From Physcomitrium patens (taxonomy: Eukaryota > Streptophyta > Bryopsida > Funariales > Funariaceae), in the NCBI RefSeq assembly GCF_000002425.4, contig NC_037267.1:8248198-8312197 (forward strand): a DNA stretch of 64,000 nt, in the 5' to 3' direction. Below are positions 1-11,401 of the stretch, in pieces. Position numbers and translations under genes: made by a program. How positions within the stretch are numbered: position 1 is the first letter of the stretch; every line of letters begins with the position of its first letter. A model generated the notes under the pieces. It did not search any database and was not told the origin of the DNA. It worked only from the letters and a program-made list of their open reading frames with translations.

Positions 1-1250
1 AACAATCCCTAACAAAGAAACTTGTAAAAATACAATATTGGTATTAAAAAATCTGTAAAAAGCGTAAATATTTAATAAACTTTAAAATCTCTTGATCTAT
101 ATGTTATGAATCTAAAAATAAATAAATAAATAATAATAAATTACAGATCCTAAAGAAGTAATAAAGAATCTACTTAATAAAAAGGTTGTAAATACTTTCT
201 TAATGAACTTATTATCCAATAAAATTTAAGATATATAATAATTCTATCTTAATATACTTCTTAGGATAAAGTGATAGTTAGATTTTGCATGCTCAATAGT
301 ATCCAATTATATATAGAGTAATTCGTCCAAAATTGAAATAAAGTAGGTAAATTTTGGATTTCCATTGTATTATTTATTTATTTAAATTCTTCCAAATTAT
401 TTTTTGAAGTTTGAAACAAATCACCCTTTCCTTAGGAATAGATACATTGACTTGGATGTAAGGATGTATTGCATTTTAAGGAACTCTTTAAAATCAAAAA
501 TTTGTTCAATGGCTCTAATCATCTACAATCTTGAATGAACCTAAGCAACACTATAAATTTCTTCTCAATATAAATATTCATAGAATCCCTTATTTATTTT
601 CTTCAAAGACAATAACATAATATGTTAAGAGAAAAAAAAATCTTTCTTTCTAAAAGTAGGGATTGAATTGGATGTTTTACAACATAAAAAATAATTTATT
701 ACTCAATTACTCATAGTGGTCTTCTAATTTATTACTCAATATGTAGGTGTTGCAAAACATACTTGGTTTGCCTTGCTTAGATCAATTGAGATCAAACTAT
801 AGTAGATTAGTGTGCAATTAAGGAGGCTATATAATAACAAAAACCTTTCTACCAACCAAGATAATCCTCATTTTAATAACTCAAATAATAATAGGAAAAT
901 ATTTTTGATAATTATTTAAGTGGTGCCAAAAATAAAGAAAGAAAGAAAGAAAAAGAATAGAAAAAAGTGAAAATAGTTTAGCTCCAAATAAAAATATTCA
1001 TAGCTTCCTTTGAATGCCACAAAAACAAGAAGCTATCTTGAATAAGTTTGGAGAGTGTATACAAGCTTAAAGGATATGACATTGGGCTATTTCGTTTATA
1101 TATTTATATATAAGTATTTGGAAATCTATTATTAGAAAATGGGCACAAATACTTCATGTTGGAAACAAAATATTTTTGATAAGGCATTTATACCTGGATT
1201 TGAGAAAGTTTACCCCGAATGGTCTTCACTACCAGAAAGACTTTCTGATA
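1..1250. other. AT-rich intergenic DNA, no gene seen
   Basis: This stretch is strongly AT-rich with short A and T runs and AAAT-type low-complexity tracts. All reading frames are broken by frequent stops, and I see no splice-bounded exon, no RNA gene and no recognisable transposon domain. Confidence 0.6.
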
Positions 1251-2475
1251 CTCAATAAAATATCAAATGGTGTAAAATCACCCTGGACTCCGATAGCGGA
1301 CTGCTACCCAGCAGGCTCTTACAGCCTTCTGATTTGCACCTTGTGAATGGGAATCGGGAGACCGAATGGACCAATGCGAAAGTGTAAATCGAAGAGATAT
1401 TTGAGTGGTGTATAATTCGAGGCCGCCAGCGACGTCTGATGTCGGAAATTGCATACAAATTTGTTCCTGAAATAGGAAATAACACTACTGGGAAAAGTTT
1501 GAGGGGACGAATCAGTCGACGGATAAGGATAGGCGAAGAAATCTGCCACATGTGGGTAAAAATTGATGTCTTAAGGAGGCCACAAGTAATGACTGGCGTT
1601 GTCAGGTGAAGCAGGACTCTTGTCCTGATCGGACTGGCTGGAGATGACGGTCACTTTTGTGGACGGAGGTACGAGAAGGTGGTGGGGTGAAGATTGGATG
1701 GTTTCCAAATTTGTTGTCTTCTTTGGGGGTTTGCACAATCTAAGTGCTAATTAATCGTGCTGCTCGCTGACATGGACGATGTGGTATGTGGATAAGTAAG
1801 TAAGTTACTATGTTTAGAATGTTTTTGTAAATTGTGGAAAGGTGTACGGCATTAAGAGATAATTCACATATTAGAAAGATTGTGTTGACTACTTCACGTT
1901 GTTTGTAGTAGTGGTTGTGATCCGAAAAAACATTTACGAAGTGGTTGATTGCGCTGACAGTATGCAAAATGCTACAGGATGAATTTATAGGAATTAACAT
2001 AGCGGAGTGGAATTGTCTGCTTTTCCCACGAAACGGAAGGGAACATTCAATAGCGTAATAGATACGAGAAAAAAAAATACAAATTTCATGTTAAAATCAT
2101 TACTTGAAAATAACAAACTACGCCTTCAAGTGCCTAGCGTATAATATATCTCTGCCAGTGCATCATGCTCACCTATGCCTTGGGCTACTTCACAACAGTT
2201 CGATTTGATATGGGATGGACATTTCCACTGCAGAGTGAAGACTCCAAACCAGATATGAACTCAGTCGAAAGAAAAAGGAAGAGCTACATAGAAATAAATC
2301 ACTCCACGTCTGATGGGATCAATGCACATCTAGGGCAAAACTACAAAAGCCCAGGAGTTGCATTCGAAATCTAAAGGTCACAGTAGGCATGAGAAACGGG
2401 CCCTACGCAATTGGGTTGGAACAACTTTCACATGCCTTACACACGCCTCTACGACCACCGAGCTGAAGTAATTCT
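1251..2475. other. Spacer downstream of Rubisco activase, nothing recognised
   Basis: Base composition is less AT-rich than the DNA to the left. Several short open frames exist on both strands (for example 1319-1549 on minus), but none shows a known domain or splice signals that extend it. The part next to 2476 probably holds the activase 3' untranslated region. Confidence 0.4.
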
Positions 2476-4544
2476 CTACTCAGATGCAGCAGCTTGGCCA
2501 CCGCCGTAGAAAGTTCCCTGACTAATGGCGTCGGCGTTTGCGTCTCCGAGGGCAGCAGAGGACAAGTACTGGTCGGCGAGTTGCACACGTTTCACGTTCT
2601 GCTGCTCTTGCACCAACATATTTCCATACTCCATCAACTTCTCGATGGTCATAGCGGGCTTCTCAAAGGTAGGGGGACCGTCCTTTGAGTTCACCAACTT
2701 CTTTCCAATGTTGTCCACCCCAGTGGCTGAGATCCACTTCCTGACCTCGTCGTCGTAGACACGAGCCCTCAAAGCACCGAAGAAATCTGCGCCATCCAAC
2801 ATTCATGTAAGATAGAGCAACCCGACTTCTGTTTTGTACCACTTGATGAGCTAGGATCCGATCAAACATCAGGCCAGTGAAATCTTAGGCAGTGCAAAGG
2901 TTGAGGATTACCAATGGATTGGCCAGGGAAAGAGTCGACCAGCTTGGTGACGTTGTCGTCGCTGACGTTGTCCAGTCTGAAGATACCCTTGCACACACCA
3001 ATTCGGTCCTCGCGGGTGGGCGCCCAGTAGAACTTCTCCATACGTCCGTCACGGATGAGGGGCGCGTAGAGGGTAGAGAAATCGTTTCCTGTCACGATGA
3101 TTGGCACACGAGGGATTTCTTCCTTGTTGTACACTCCGGGCAGCTGCACGTTGGTGGGGCTGTCGGCGATGTTCATGAGGGTGGCGTTCACCATCTGGTT
3201 GTTGACAGTGTATTGGGTGGTTCCTCCCATACGTCCGGCACCAGCGTCGAGATCGTTGATGAAGAGGGCGCACATCTTACCCTTCTTGATGACATCTGCG
3301 GCTTCCCTGTACCTCTGCCTGATGAGCTTGGCGGGCTCTCCGGCGTTTCCAGACTCCAACTCTCCGGCGCTCATCACAATGGGGTTAATACCCAACTTGG
3401 ACATGACAAGCTCACACTGGAAGGACTTTCCCTGACCCTTTCCTCCCCAGACACCCAGGATAAGGGGCACCTTGATGCCTGGCAAGTTCATGAAGTTCTT
3501 GGCAATGTGAATGATGAGCTTGTCCATGAAGGCGGGCGCAATGTACAGACCGTCCTTCATGTTGTCGAAGTTGTAACTGCAGATGTGCCACATCAAGTAC
3601 AATCAGCTTGGCTCAATTCGCCGAACAATTCAGCAGAGACAACATCTCAGACGATGCACCAAAGCAGTGGAGTGGAAATTCAGCAATGAACGAAGCGCTT
3701 ACGTCCTCTGGCCGGTGCTGACGTAGTCCCACGAGCTCATGGTCACAACCTGGGTTCCCAGGCCGACGGCACCCTGGAAGAGGGCATCCACCATGCCCTT
3801 CCCACGCTGGATGTCCTGTTGGTCATCGGAGATATCATTGCCAAGTCCAGCCCACCTGTCGACCTTCTTAGGAGGCTCACCTGTCTTCTCGGCCTCGCAC
3901 ACGACGCGGCTCTTGCTGCTAGCAACGCCCAAAGTCACATTGGCTGAGACCCTGCTCATAGAGCCAAGGAACGCAGAGCTGCGCACAGCGCTCTTGGTAG
4001 CGACTGTCGACACCTTGGTGTCCATCTGCAACACACGGCCATGTTGCAATCCATTGCATCAGCTTGCGAAAAAAGGAGACCTCACAGTGCGTCACCGGAC
4101 TTTCAAAATCATCCAAAAATTTCACCACTGTACTGTACTCAATTACCAGCCATGTCCACCGATGAGAAGAGTAAATCGAGAAAACAAATCTGCTACTTGT
4201 TACCGAAATCATCTCTAAATCTACAATCCACACACTAAACTCACCTCAAAATCATCCGGACACGACACACCAGGACAACAATTCTGACAACAGCAATCTC
4301 CATGTCCAAACTTCTGGTCGCTAACGTTCTTCCATCACTTAAGACCAATCGGAGAGGGTACACATGCAACATCCCCCTTCACCACGATCACCGCAACATC
4401 CACTCCCTTCGATAACTAAAGCAACGACAAAACGACCACAGGCAAGAAAAAAACACACTCCGACCAAATCAGAGACCACTAGCGCATCGTCGCAGTTACC
4501 TGGGCCACAGAGACAGACTGCATGGCTGCAACACTGGTCGCCAT
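2476..4544 (-). CDS. RCA: Rubisco activase, chloroplast precursor (short form)
   Basis: AAA+ ATPase that frees inhibited Rubisco active sites of bound sugar phosphates in the chloroplast stroma. I place four exons on the minus strand: 4544-4500, 4025-3703, 3576-2912 and 2786-2476, all with GT-AG borders and compatible phases, giving 447 residues. Exon 1 codes only for the first 15 residues ([15 protein letters not shown]). Residues 1 to about 58 are rich in Ser, Ala, Val and basic residues, as in a transit peptide. The Rubisco-contacting N-domain follows ([17 protein letters not shown]), then Walker A GGKGQGKS (167-174), Walker B LFINDLD (227-233) and the family signatures [18 protein letters not shown] and [10 protein letters not shown]. 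The protein stops soon after the GTFYGGG motif, so it lacks the C-terminal extension with two cysteines that makes long isoforms redox-sensitive. A long isoform by alternative splicing is not excluded, but no such exon was seen. Confidence 0.95.
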
Positions 4545-5160
4545 CGTCACCGGGCTGAGAATCTCCAGACACAAGTACCCAACTGTTCCCGGAGAGTTTG
4601 CCTGCAAGGTTGGAGAATCCCTGCACCGAAACTGCTCGCGATTGTTCGATTTGTGAACACTCCCATCGCGCTCTGAATTTTAATCTCCTCGCCGGAGTCC
4701 GTCTCTGCGCTTCTGGATCACGTCCCGCTAACCTCCACCATACCCCCCATCTCGCTTTTCCTAGATACCTCATATGAAGATACTCCCATTTTTTCTATGT
4801 ATCTTCATTTTTCCTTCAATTTCGATGCAACTATCTCCATTTTTGTTGGATCCGCCGTCAAGGTGCCTATCTGAGATGGGAGCCTTCAGATGGCCGTCGA
4901 TCGGGTGGACAGATCCAGCGGTGGATGGAGTTCGGGCACGGGGGGTGCTTGAGTTTCTTTGCAGTTGTGTGGCTATGGTACAGCCGAGCCTTGTGGTGAG
5001 TGGAAGCTGGATTTGACGAATGTTTTCTAATAGATGAATGAATGGGTTTATCGTATTGGATGAATGTTGTTTCTGTGCTTTCTAACCACAGACGGTGTGA
5101 TAGGGGGACGACAAGGCTCCGGGCCAATCAGGAAAGGCATGTGCCAAGTGGTCGTCGCTT
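4545..5160. promoter_or_regulatory. Upstream region of Rubisco activase
   Basis: GC-moderate DNA directly upstream of the activase start on the minus strand. It probably holds the 5' leader and promoter. Open frames here (for example 4774-5016 plus and 4867-5127 minus) have no recognisable domain. I could not assign a convincing TATA box or light-response element by eye. Confidence 0.35.
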
Positions 5161-5913
5161 AAACAAAGTTGGGCTTAACTGGAATTTTTTTGTATAATGG
5201 AATATAATTTTTTTCAATATTTCTAACAAGTTATAAAAGGATAATAATTTACTATAAACATTAGTATTTAGGACTAAATAACTTAAGTAGTTCATAAGTT
5301 AGATCTAGTCAATTACTTTGGTGTAGACCAACTATCATCCAAAACATAAGTATATTATACTCTTAAATATATTTTAAAGTATTATTTAAAATCATGGTGT
5401 TGCATATTAAATAAATAAAATTTTTAGGAAATTTATTACAACAAGTATAAACTTCAAGTTTAAAATTATCGTATTTGTATGTAAATGATACCAATTTTTT
5501 TGCTATTACCACCACAAATTATCATTTATTTGATATGTGTTTTTTATTGTTTTTTATTGTTTTTTATTTATTTTTATTTCAATGGTATTTGTTTGTTTAA
5601 TCAAAAAAATTGAAAGGTATTAAACAAAGGTGGTATGTGGTAGATGGAGGTTGTTGTGGCAATAGCAAAAATTGTGGTGATTGTAGCAAAAATGGTAGTG
5701 GCATTATAAATACTCCATATATATATATATTATTCAATTAATTTAATAATTATATCTAGTTAATTCTAACACAATTCCAAAGATATGTATTTAACAAAAT
5801 TATTAGGTTGAAAGAAAATTTGCTAAAGTAATAAACCAATATATGTTGACAAGCATAATACAATTTTCTAACCAACTAGTTTGAAGCACTCATTTTTCTC
5901 AATAAATAAATAA

Positions 5914-5944
<31 letters not shown>

Positions 5945-7159
5945 TGTAGAAGATTAAATTTTAGTTTGAAGTTGATGTATTACAAAGATTGCAATATTAA
6001 ATGACTGATTCTCTCTCTTCTGTTAATAAGCACTAATACATTTTTATGTGTATTTATATAATGTTACTTTAAAAAATATGATTGTAGCATTAATATTATT
6101 ACATTTTTATTTTATGTTTCACAAAAAATCTTTATGAAAAATCATGCAATCAAGTCATTGTAAAAACAACAAGTTTTCTATAAGTTGTTATTTTAAACCA
6201 TAAACTTACATAGAAATTAAATGAACTAATTTCAAATGCTTCTCACAAGTGCACTTGATGTAAGATGATGTTGAGTATCCATACCATGTGATAAAGTATG
6301 GAATGGTCAGAAGCCATTGTTTGCATATTCAACAAAATTTATTTATTTATTCAAATATGCAGAAAAATTAAATTCAAATCTAATTACATTTTACACTGAT
6401 CAGACCATTTATTAAAATTTGAATACGCACAGATGTCATTTCAATTGATTGTTATGTCTGAAAAGTGGAATAAATGATAAATGTCATCACAAAACTCCAA
6501 GCACCAGCTTCTCAGTTCCGCACCGCTTCAACACTACCTTCCTCTTTGATAAGAGTAAGTACATAAGCTTCTCGCTGCTGCGTTGCTTATTCAGATTTGG
6601 AAGCTATTCGTATGGAAGACGACCCTGAAACACGATCTGAATTCAACCCATAGACAGCATTCATTTCAAAACACAAGATGTATTGTGAGAAAGCAGTAAG
6701 CGATGTAGAAGCAATTTATTACCGTAAAATTACAACGGTGAACAGTCAGTGTGCTTTTATAACATAACCACTGGCTACGTTACTATATTTGGCAATTGTG
6801 TCTGCAATTATTAGGTAACCACAAAGCATGAATAAAAAGTGGCATGTACATTAGAATGAACCTGCTGTGTTTTCTGCAGAAAATCCCATTGAATCTGTCT
6901 AATTTTGATACAATTGAGCCTCGTATGGATTAACGAGGTTCAAAGAGTCAAGAAGAAACCATGTGCAAGTGCATAGTTAATGCTATAACGCCTCGTAACC
7001 TAATCCTGCATTTCGTTGTCAGACACAAGCGGCTCCTCTGAACTAAAGCAGCTGATAACAAGCATTTTCAAATCTACTCCCATCCTCAACTCATTCTTGT
7101 GAATCGAAAACCTCTTCGAACCATGCTGTTCACGATGATGCAAGTGCTTAGATCACAAG
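5161..7159. other. AT-rich spacer
   Basis: From 5161 to about 6480 the DNA is strongly AT-rich with a TA microsatellite near 5921-5944 and no coding signal. From about 6480 to 7159 composition is more balanced and may hold the 3' untranslated region of the gene that ends at 7160. One minus-strand frame at about 6992-7150 is open for roughly 50 codons just beyond that stop; it could be an alternative last exon but matches no family I know. Confidence 0.4.
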
Positions 7160-10132
7160 TTAAAACGTTGTCCCCACAACATGGTCAAAAGAATGTTTGA
7201 TTTGAGGTTGTCTTTGTGAAGTGACATCCACTTCCCTCATAATATCAAAGCGGGCGTTTCCTTGAGATTGGTATGAGAGCAGATTCGTATAGTAGCCCAC
7301 CCTTCCCGGTGACCCGCCTGGACCAACCTGAGATAAAACAATGATTTGCATGTTAGTAAAGATGAATTGAAGAAAAGAGCAGCACTCGAATATTCGAGAA
7401 TGAGATGCCTTCAGTAAGTCGAAGCCACAGAATACTGCACAAAATAAATTACTTACATCTGAAACACCTTGATTTGATGGTGATAAGTTAGAACCAGTGA
7501 GGTTGGAAGGCCCTAAATGATTATGCGATGATGGAAGCTGTTGCCCCTGTTGTTGCTGCTGCATCCACTTTGAACAGGGCTCAAGTTGTGTAACTTCTTC
7601 GCTATCTGCGCACCAAGCCTGTGTAAGCATCGATTGGGCGCTAACTTTGAGCTACATCGAACAAAGCAAACTTCAGAAAGAATAGGAAAAGCAAACTCTG
7701 CAAACCGATACGGCAAGACCATACATACTAGCAATAATAGGAGCCAATTTGATCAGACGAAGATGCAAAGGGAACCATGTCTGAACAGACTCACCAATGC
7801 ACGCCACTTCTTTACAGGTATCCTCAGACTCTGGCCACTTTTCATCTTCCGGATGTGGAGCATATGTTTGATCTGCATTACAATGCATACACAAGAATGT
7901 GACACAACAGATTGGACTATTCTCAGAGCTCTATAGGTAGATATGTGTGGATACACAGCAGGAAATTGCAGAATAGCCTTATCAAGAGCCTCTACATTGA
8001 CGACAATCAAGTTAGGAATTTATGTTCTTGGCACTGAAGAGAGAAAATAGAAGATAGAAAACAGAAAACAACGAGAACTGTAAGAGAAATTCACACCTAA
8101 TTGCCACTTCTTCGCAGCACCCTTGATCCCCCATTCCTCCCCGAGCGTAAGCAGGTGATGTTGGTTAATCGACTCTAATAAAGACGGAAGTTCGTCAACG
8201 TTAGACATCAGTGTTTTTGCTGTAAAACCCATCTCCTTGATTTTGAAAACTGTTTCAGGTCGCAATCCAAAACCATCGAAGAAAGTGTCGAGGTCTATGG
8301 AGGCCATGATGATGCCCTGTAAACAAAATCAAACAATCCAATGAGATAGACAGATAAATCACAATATCATCTCCATTAACATGTGCATTACTTGATCATC
8401 GAGCAAGACGCCAGGAAGAGGTCAAACAATACAAGGCTGTTCAGGCCTAAAAAGTAGTGTGACGGGGTTGCAATAAGAAATTGAAATGATGCTTAGAATC
8501 GAAGAGAACTATTACATCCTTCCAAGGAACACCTATAACTTTTGCGGAGGAATTTAGGCAATCAAAAACTCCTGCTCCTGAGAGTAAGGTTTCAGAAAAC
8601 CCATTGACACCTTCCTGCCAACTCTGCGACAAATCTAAAGATGCCAACATTCACAGCTCCCTGCACGTACATAACATCGCAGAGATTAAACACCTCCTAC
8701 ACGTGAAGTCTTTCAATGTCTCATCCTACCAGTTCTAACAAATGTACAGACTAATATTCCTGGGTTAAAGTACCTAAGGGCAGGAGCTAACTACACATCG
8801 TCGTTAAAATCCCCAAGGATAAAGAAGCTCTTCATCTACTCATCAACCTAGTTGAACGAATGATATGGAGACAAGGGAATCTGCTAAGAGATAAGTACTG
8901 GAAATACACATTGAGAAGAATCAGCCGTTCCCAAAGCAACACCAGGTCAATCGCAATATCCTAGTTGGCGATGACCTCTTTGTCCAGTCCACTCACTCTG
9001 TTGCTCACCAAACCCTCCCCTTCTAATGCACAACGTTTTCCTGAGGCTCTCTTCATACAAAAGTCAGAAGCATCGTCCTCTCCTATCCTCTCACTAGGTT
9101 CAGCAATTATCTTCCTAGCGCACTGAACAGAAGTACTACGTTCACTAAGGTGAATATAATAGGAATGAGTATGAGTCGACCTAATTTCTACATTCAGAGA
9201 GTAACTGTTCGGTTGTTTCGGTCCACTCCAGAGTATCCAACCAAGTACATGCTCTCTACTGCAGAAGCCCAATACAAAACAGTGTTTTCATACGTTGTGA
9301 CCAGGGTTCAAAATGCTACATGGTGTAATTGTTCAGTCAGGACTTTCTTGTAAGACTTAAAAGTCCGTGATTTCGCACCCTTCGGCATTACCAAGGCACA
9401 CTAGGAAGATGACCAACGCTGCTTCAGTGCTAATCCGATCACGTCGTGAACGGAAATAGTCGAAACTGCAGTCTGCGCATTGTAGGATACCAAACATATC
9501 ATGCAGACAATGCCGTGTGATATACGTCCGGATTTCGAGAACTACAGGGGTCTCAACGTCTCAAATTTACTTTCAGAAACCAGGACTCACCAACAACGGT
9601 AAGATGCTTAGACCAACATATGGCGGCTCACGTTTAAAGAAAAGAGACCGACTCCATCAATTAGAACCTCCCCAGATCTACGCCACGCAACACGAGCATT
9701 GCAAGCAAATACCACCATCTCCATGCCAACACATACCATACGCGCGAGGAGCTCGTGTTGCAAGCTGATCCTCCCCCCCTTCCGCCCAGAACCCCCTTTC
9801 CCGTCAAAATGGTCCGCGCTGCCGGAGGAATGGTCCGACGGCGAGGAAGTCCCCCTAACCCCGCGCGTCTTCACCGGCTTCCGCTTCCTCTGCGTCTGCT
9901 CCCTCGCAATCTCAATCAGTCTCAGCTCCTCGCGCGCGTCGTCCGGCACCGTGGGGCACCCTGTCACGCCCGCCTGGCGCTTATTCCCAAGCAAATGCGC
10001 TCGGATCCGCATGGCATTCCCCTGAAACTCCTTGTCGCAGTGAATGCACCGCACCAATGTGGCCATGCCATGCTTTTCCGGCTCCTTGAGCACTATCACA
10101 TGGTTCCACTCCACTCCCTTCACCTTTACCAT
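7160..10132 (-). CDS. BED zinc finger protein with LEAFY-like SAM domain (gene model)
   Basis: Seven minus-strand exons join in one frame to about 423 residues: 10132-9737, 9122-9009, 8623-8516, 8316-8097, 7872-7795, 7644-7457 and 7327-7160. Exon 1 carries a plant-type BED zinc finger: WNHV, C29-x2-C32, H46 and C59 in the usual TGCPTVPDD context; this is a DNA-binding fold common in hAT-related proteins. Exon 4 codes for a helical domain (FGLRPETVFKIKEMGFT then LGEEWGIKGAAKK) that lines up with the SAM-like oligomerisation domain at the N-terminus of LEAFY. Exon 6 holds a Gln-rich run. The LEAFY DNA-binding domain is absent. Exon 4 follows a TTTACAG acceptor and stays open upstream of its ATG, which argues for one gene rather than two. 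Weak points: the exon 6 acceptor is AAAG, and the exon 3 donor is GTAATA. If split, there would be a BED gene (9009-10132) and a separate LEAFY-like gene (7160-8307). Function unknown; a transcription regulator is a guess. Confidence 0.55.
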
Positions 10133-11071
10133 CGCTCAATCCCTCCACATCCGTCGCTCCACCTCTCCTCCTACCTCCTCCCGGTTCTCTCCTCCCCTGC
10201 CAACCCTAATTCCTCCGTCTTCAACGATAATCCCACACAAGAAAACCTCCGCTCCTCTGCACCTTAACTCAAATTTCACCGAAACCCCACAATCCCACCC
10301 ATGCACCAATTTACACTCCACTATCGTTGCATTCGTGTGCGCTCTATCCAGTCCAGTGCGCGAGCGGCGAGACCGCGCAATGACCCTTGCTTGATTGCAA
10401 AACCCCCGACTCTTCAGCTTGTGAGACTTCTTGACAATCACTGGTAGCGTCCGTCGCCCTATGATGCGAGGCAAGGCTTGTGCAAGGTTGCTCGAAGGTT
10501 ACGGTATTTGCTGAACATCCACAAAAGTAGTAATACTTCTGCACTCACTCACTGTAACTGTGCCCCTGTTAATAATGTGTGCTCTTCACTCCAATCGGCG
10601 CCAGAGGTCTGCTTTGTCAATACTTCAACTTTATAAAAAGTAAAAGTCATATAGGAAGTGTGAACGAAAGTCGTTGGCCAACAATTGGATTGTGGTATGA
10701 TGTGAGTACGAAATCTCGTCCATATATGGATGATTAGAATATTGCATCCATCGAGTTGATGAATAATTGCCATGGAATTTGAAAAAAAAAGTTATAGTTG
10801 TTGAATTACGTTCCCATTATTGGGAACATATATCGCACGCGTTCTCCGTAGACGAAAACCTGCATTTGGCTCTAGCCCTAATCTTCCGATGCGTCGGAGT
10901 TGCAGACAGAAGCGATGCCTCGGAGCGACCTTGGCAATCTGACGCAGCTGAAGTTATAGTTAGTTTTGTCTAGAGGGCCAGGGTCGCGAAGTGCTTGGTC
11001 AGGAATTAGCTGTCTGAGAAAGCCAAGAGAATTCTGGAGTGATTAGAAGGGGATTCGGTAGGGCAGCAGCG
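10133..11071. promoter_or_regulatory. Divergent intergenic region between the BED gene and HYPK
   Basis: About 940 bp separate the two divergent start codons. The part near 10140-10400 is pyrimidine-rich and GC-rich, like a plant 5' leader, and contains AACCCTAA at 10202-10209. The open frames here are shadows without domains. Promoter elements for both genes should lie here, but none can be named with confidence. Confidence 0.4.
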
Positions 11072-11401
11072 ATGGCGGACGAGGGAGTTGAAGTGGCGAA
11101 GCCTGATTCCAAGGACTTGCAACAGCAGAGCAAAGCGCTCGACTCCTTGACTGACCATGTGGAGGACAGACAACTGGATTCGGCTCGGGTGCAGCAGGCG
11201 ATGGCCTCAATTGCTGCGACTTCGGATGCTGATCGGAATGCGCAGCGGCTGCGGGAAAAGGAGCTAGCGGCTGTGAAAATTAACCCTGAGGATGTGGATA
11301 TTATTGCCAACGAGCTAGAGATGGACAAGAAAGTCGCTGAGAGGACGTTGAGAGAACACAAGGGGGATGCTGTTGCCGCCATTCGCTCCTTCTTGAAATA
11401 G
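11072..11401 (+). CDS. HYPK: HYPK-like protein, NatA auxiliary subunit
   Basis: Single-exon gene of 109 residues. I start at the ATG at 11072; the frame is open further upstream to 11039 but that codon is GTG. The N-terminal half is polar and rich in Gln, Asp and Ser (low order). From about residue 53 comes the conserved HYPK core: DADRNAQRLREKELAAVKI, then a UBA-like three-helix domain to the C-terminus (NPEDVDIIANELEMDKK, AERTLREHKGDAVAAIRSFL). In animals, fungi and plants HYPK binds the NatA N-terminal acetyltransferase (NAA10-NAA15) on ribosomes and tunes its activity and stability. That role is inferred by homology. The length matches the usual 110-130 residues. A long antisense open frame over the same DNA is a shadow. 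Confidence 0.93.
   Translation: MADEGVEVAKPDSKDLQQQSKALDSLTDHVEDRQLDSARVQQAMASIAATSDADRNAQRLREKELAAVKINPEDVDIIANELEMDKKVAERTLREHKGDAVAAIRSFLK

Noticed and set aside
2892..3689. 265-codon plus-strand open frame over Rubisco activase
   Set aside because: Antisense shadow of the strongly conserved activase exon 3.
5921..5944. TA repeats as possible CRISPR-like or regulatory arrays
   Set aside because: They are plain dinucleotide microsatellites with no spacer structure, and this is eukaryotic DNA.
7160..8307. A complete LEAFY gene
   Set aside because: Only the N-terminal SAM-like domain is present. The highly conserved LEAFY DNA-binding domain was looked for down to about 6480 on the minus strand and not found.
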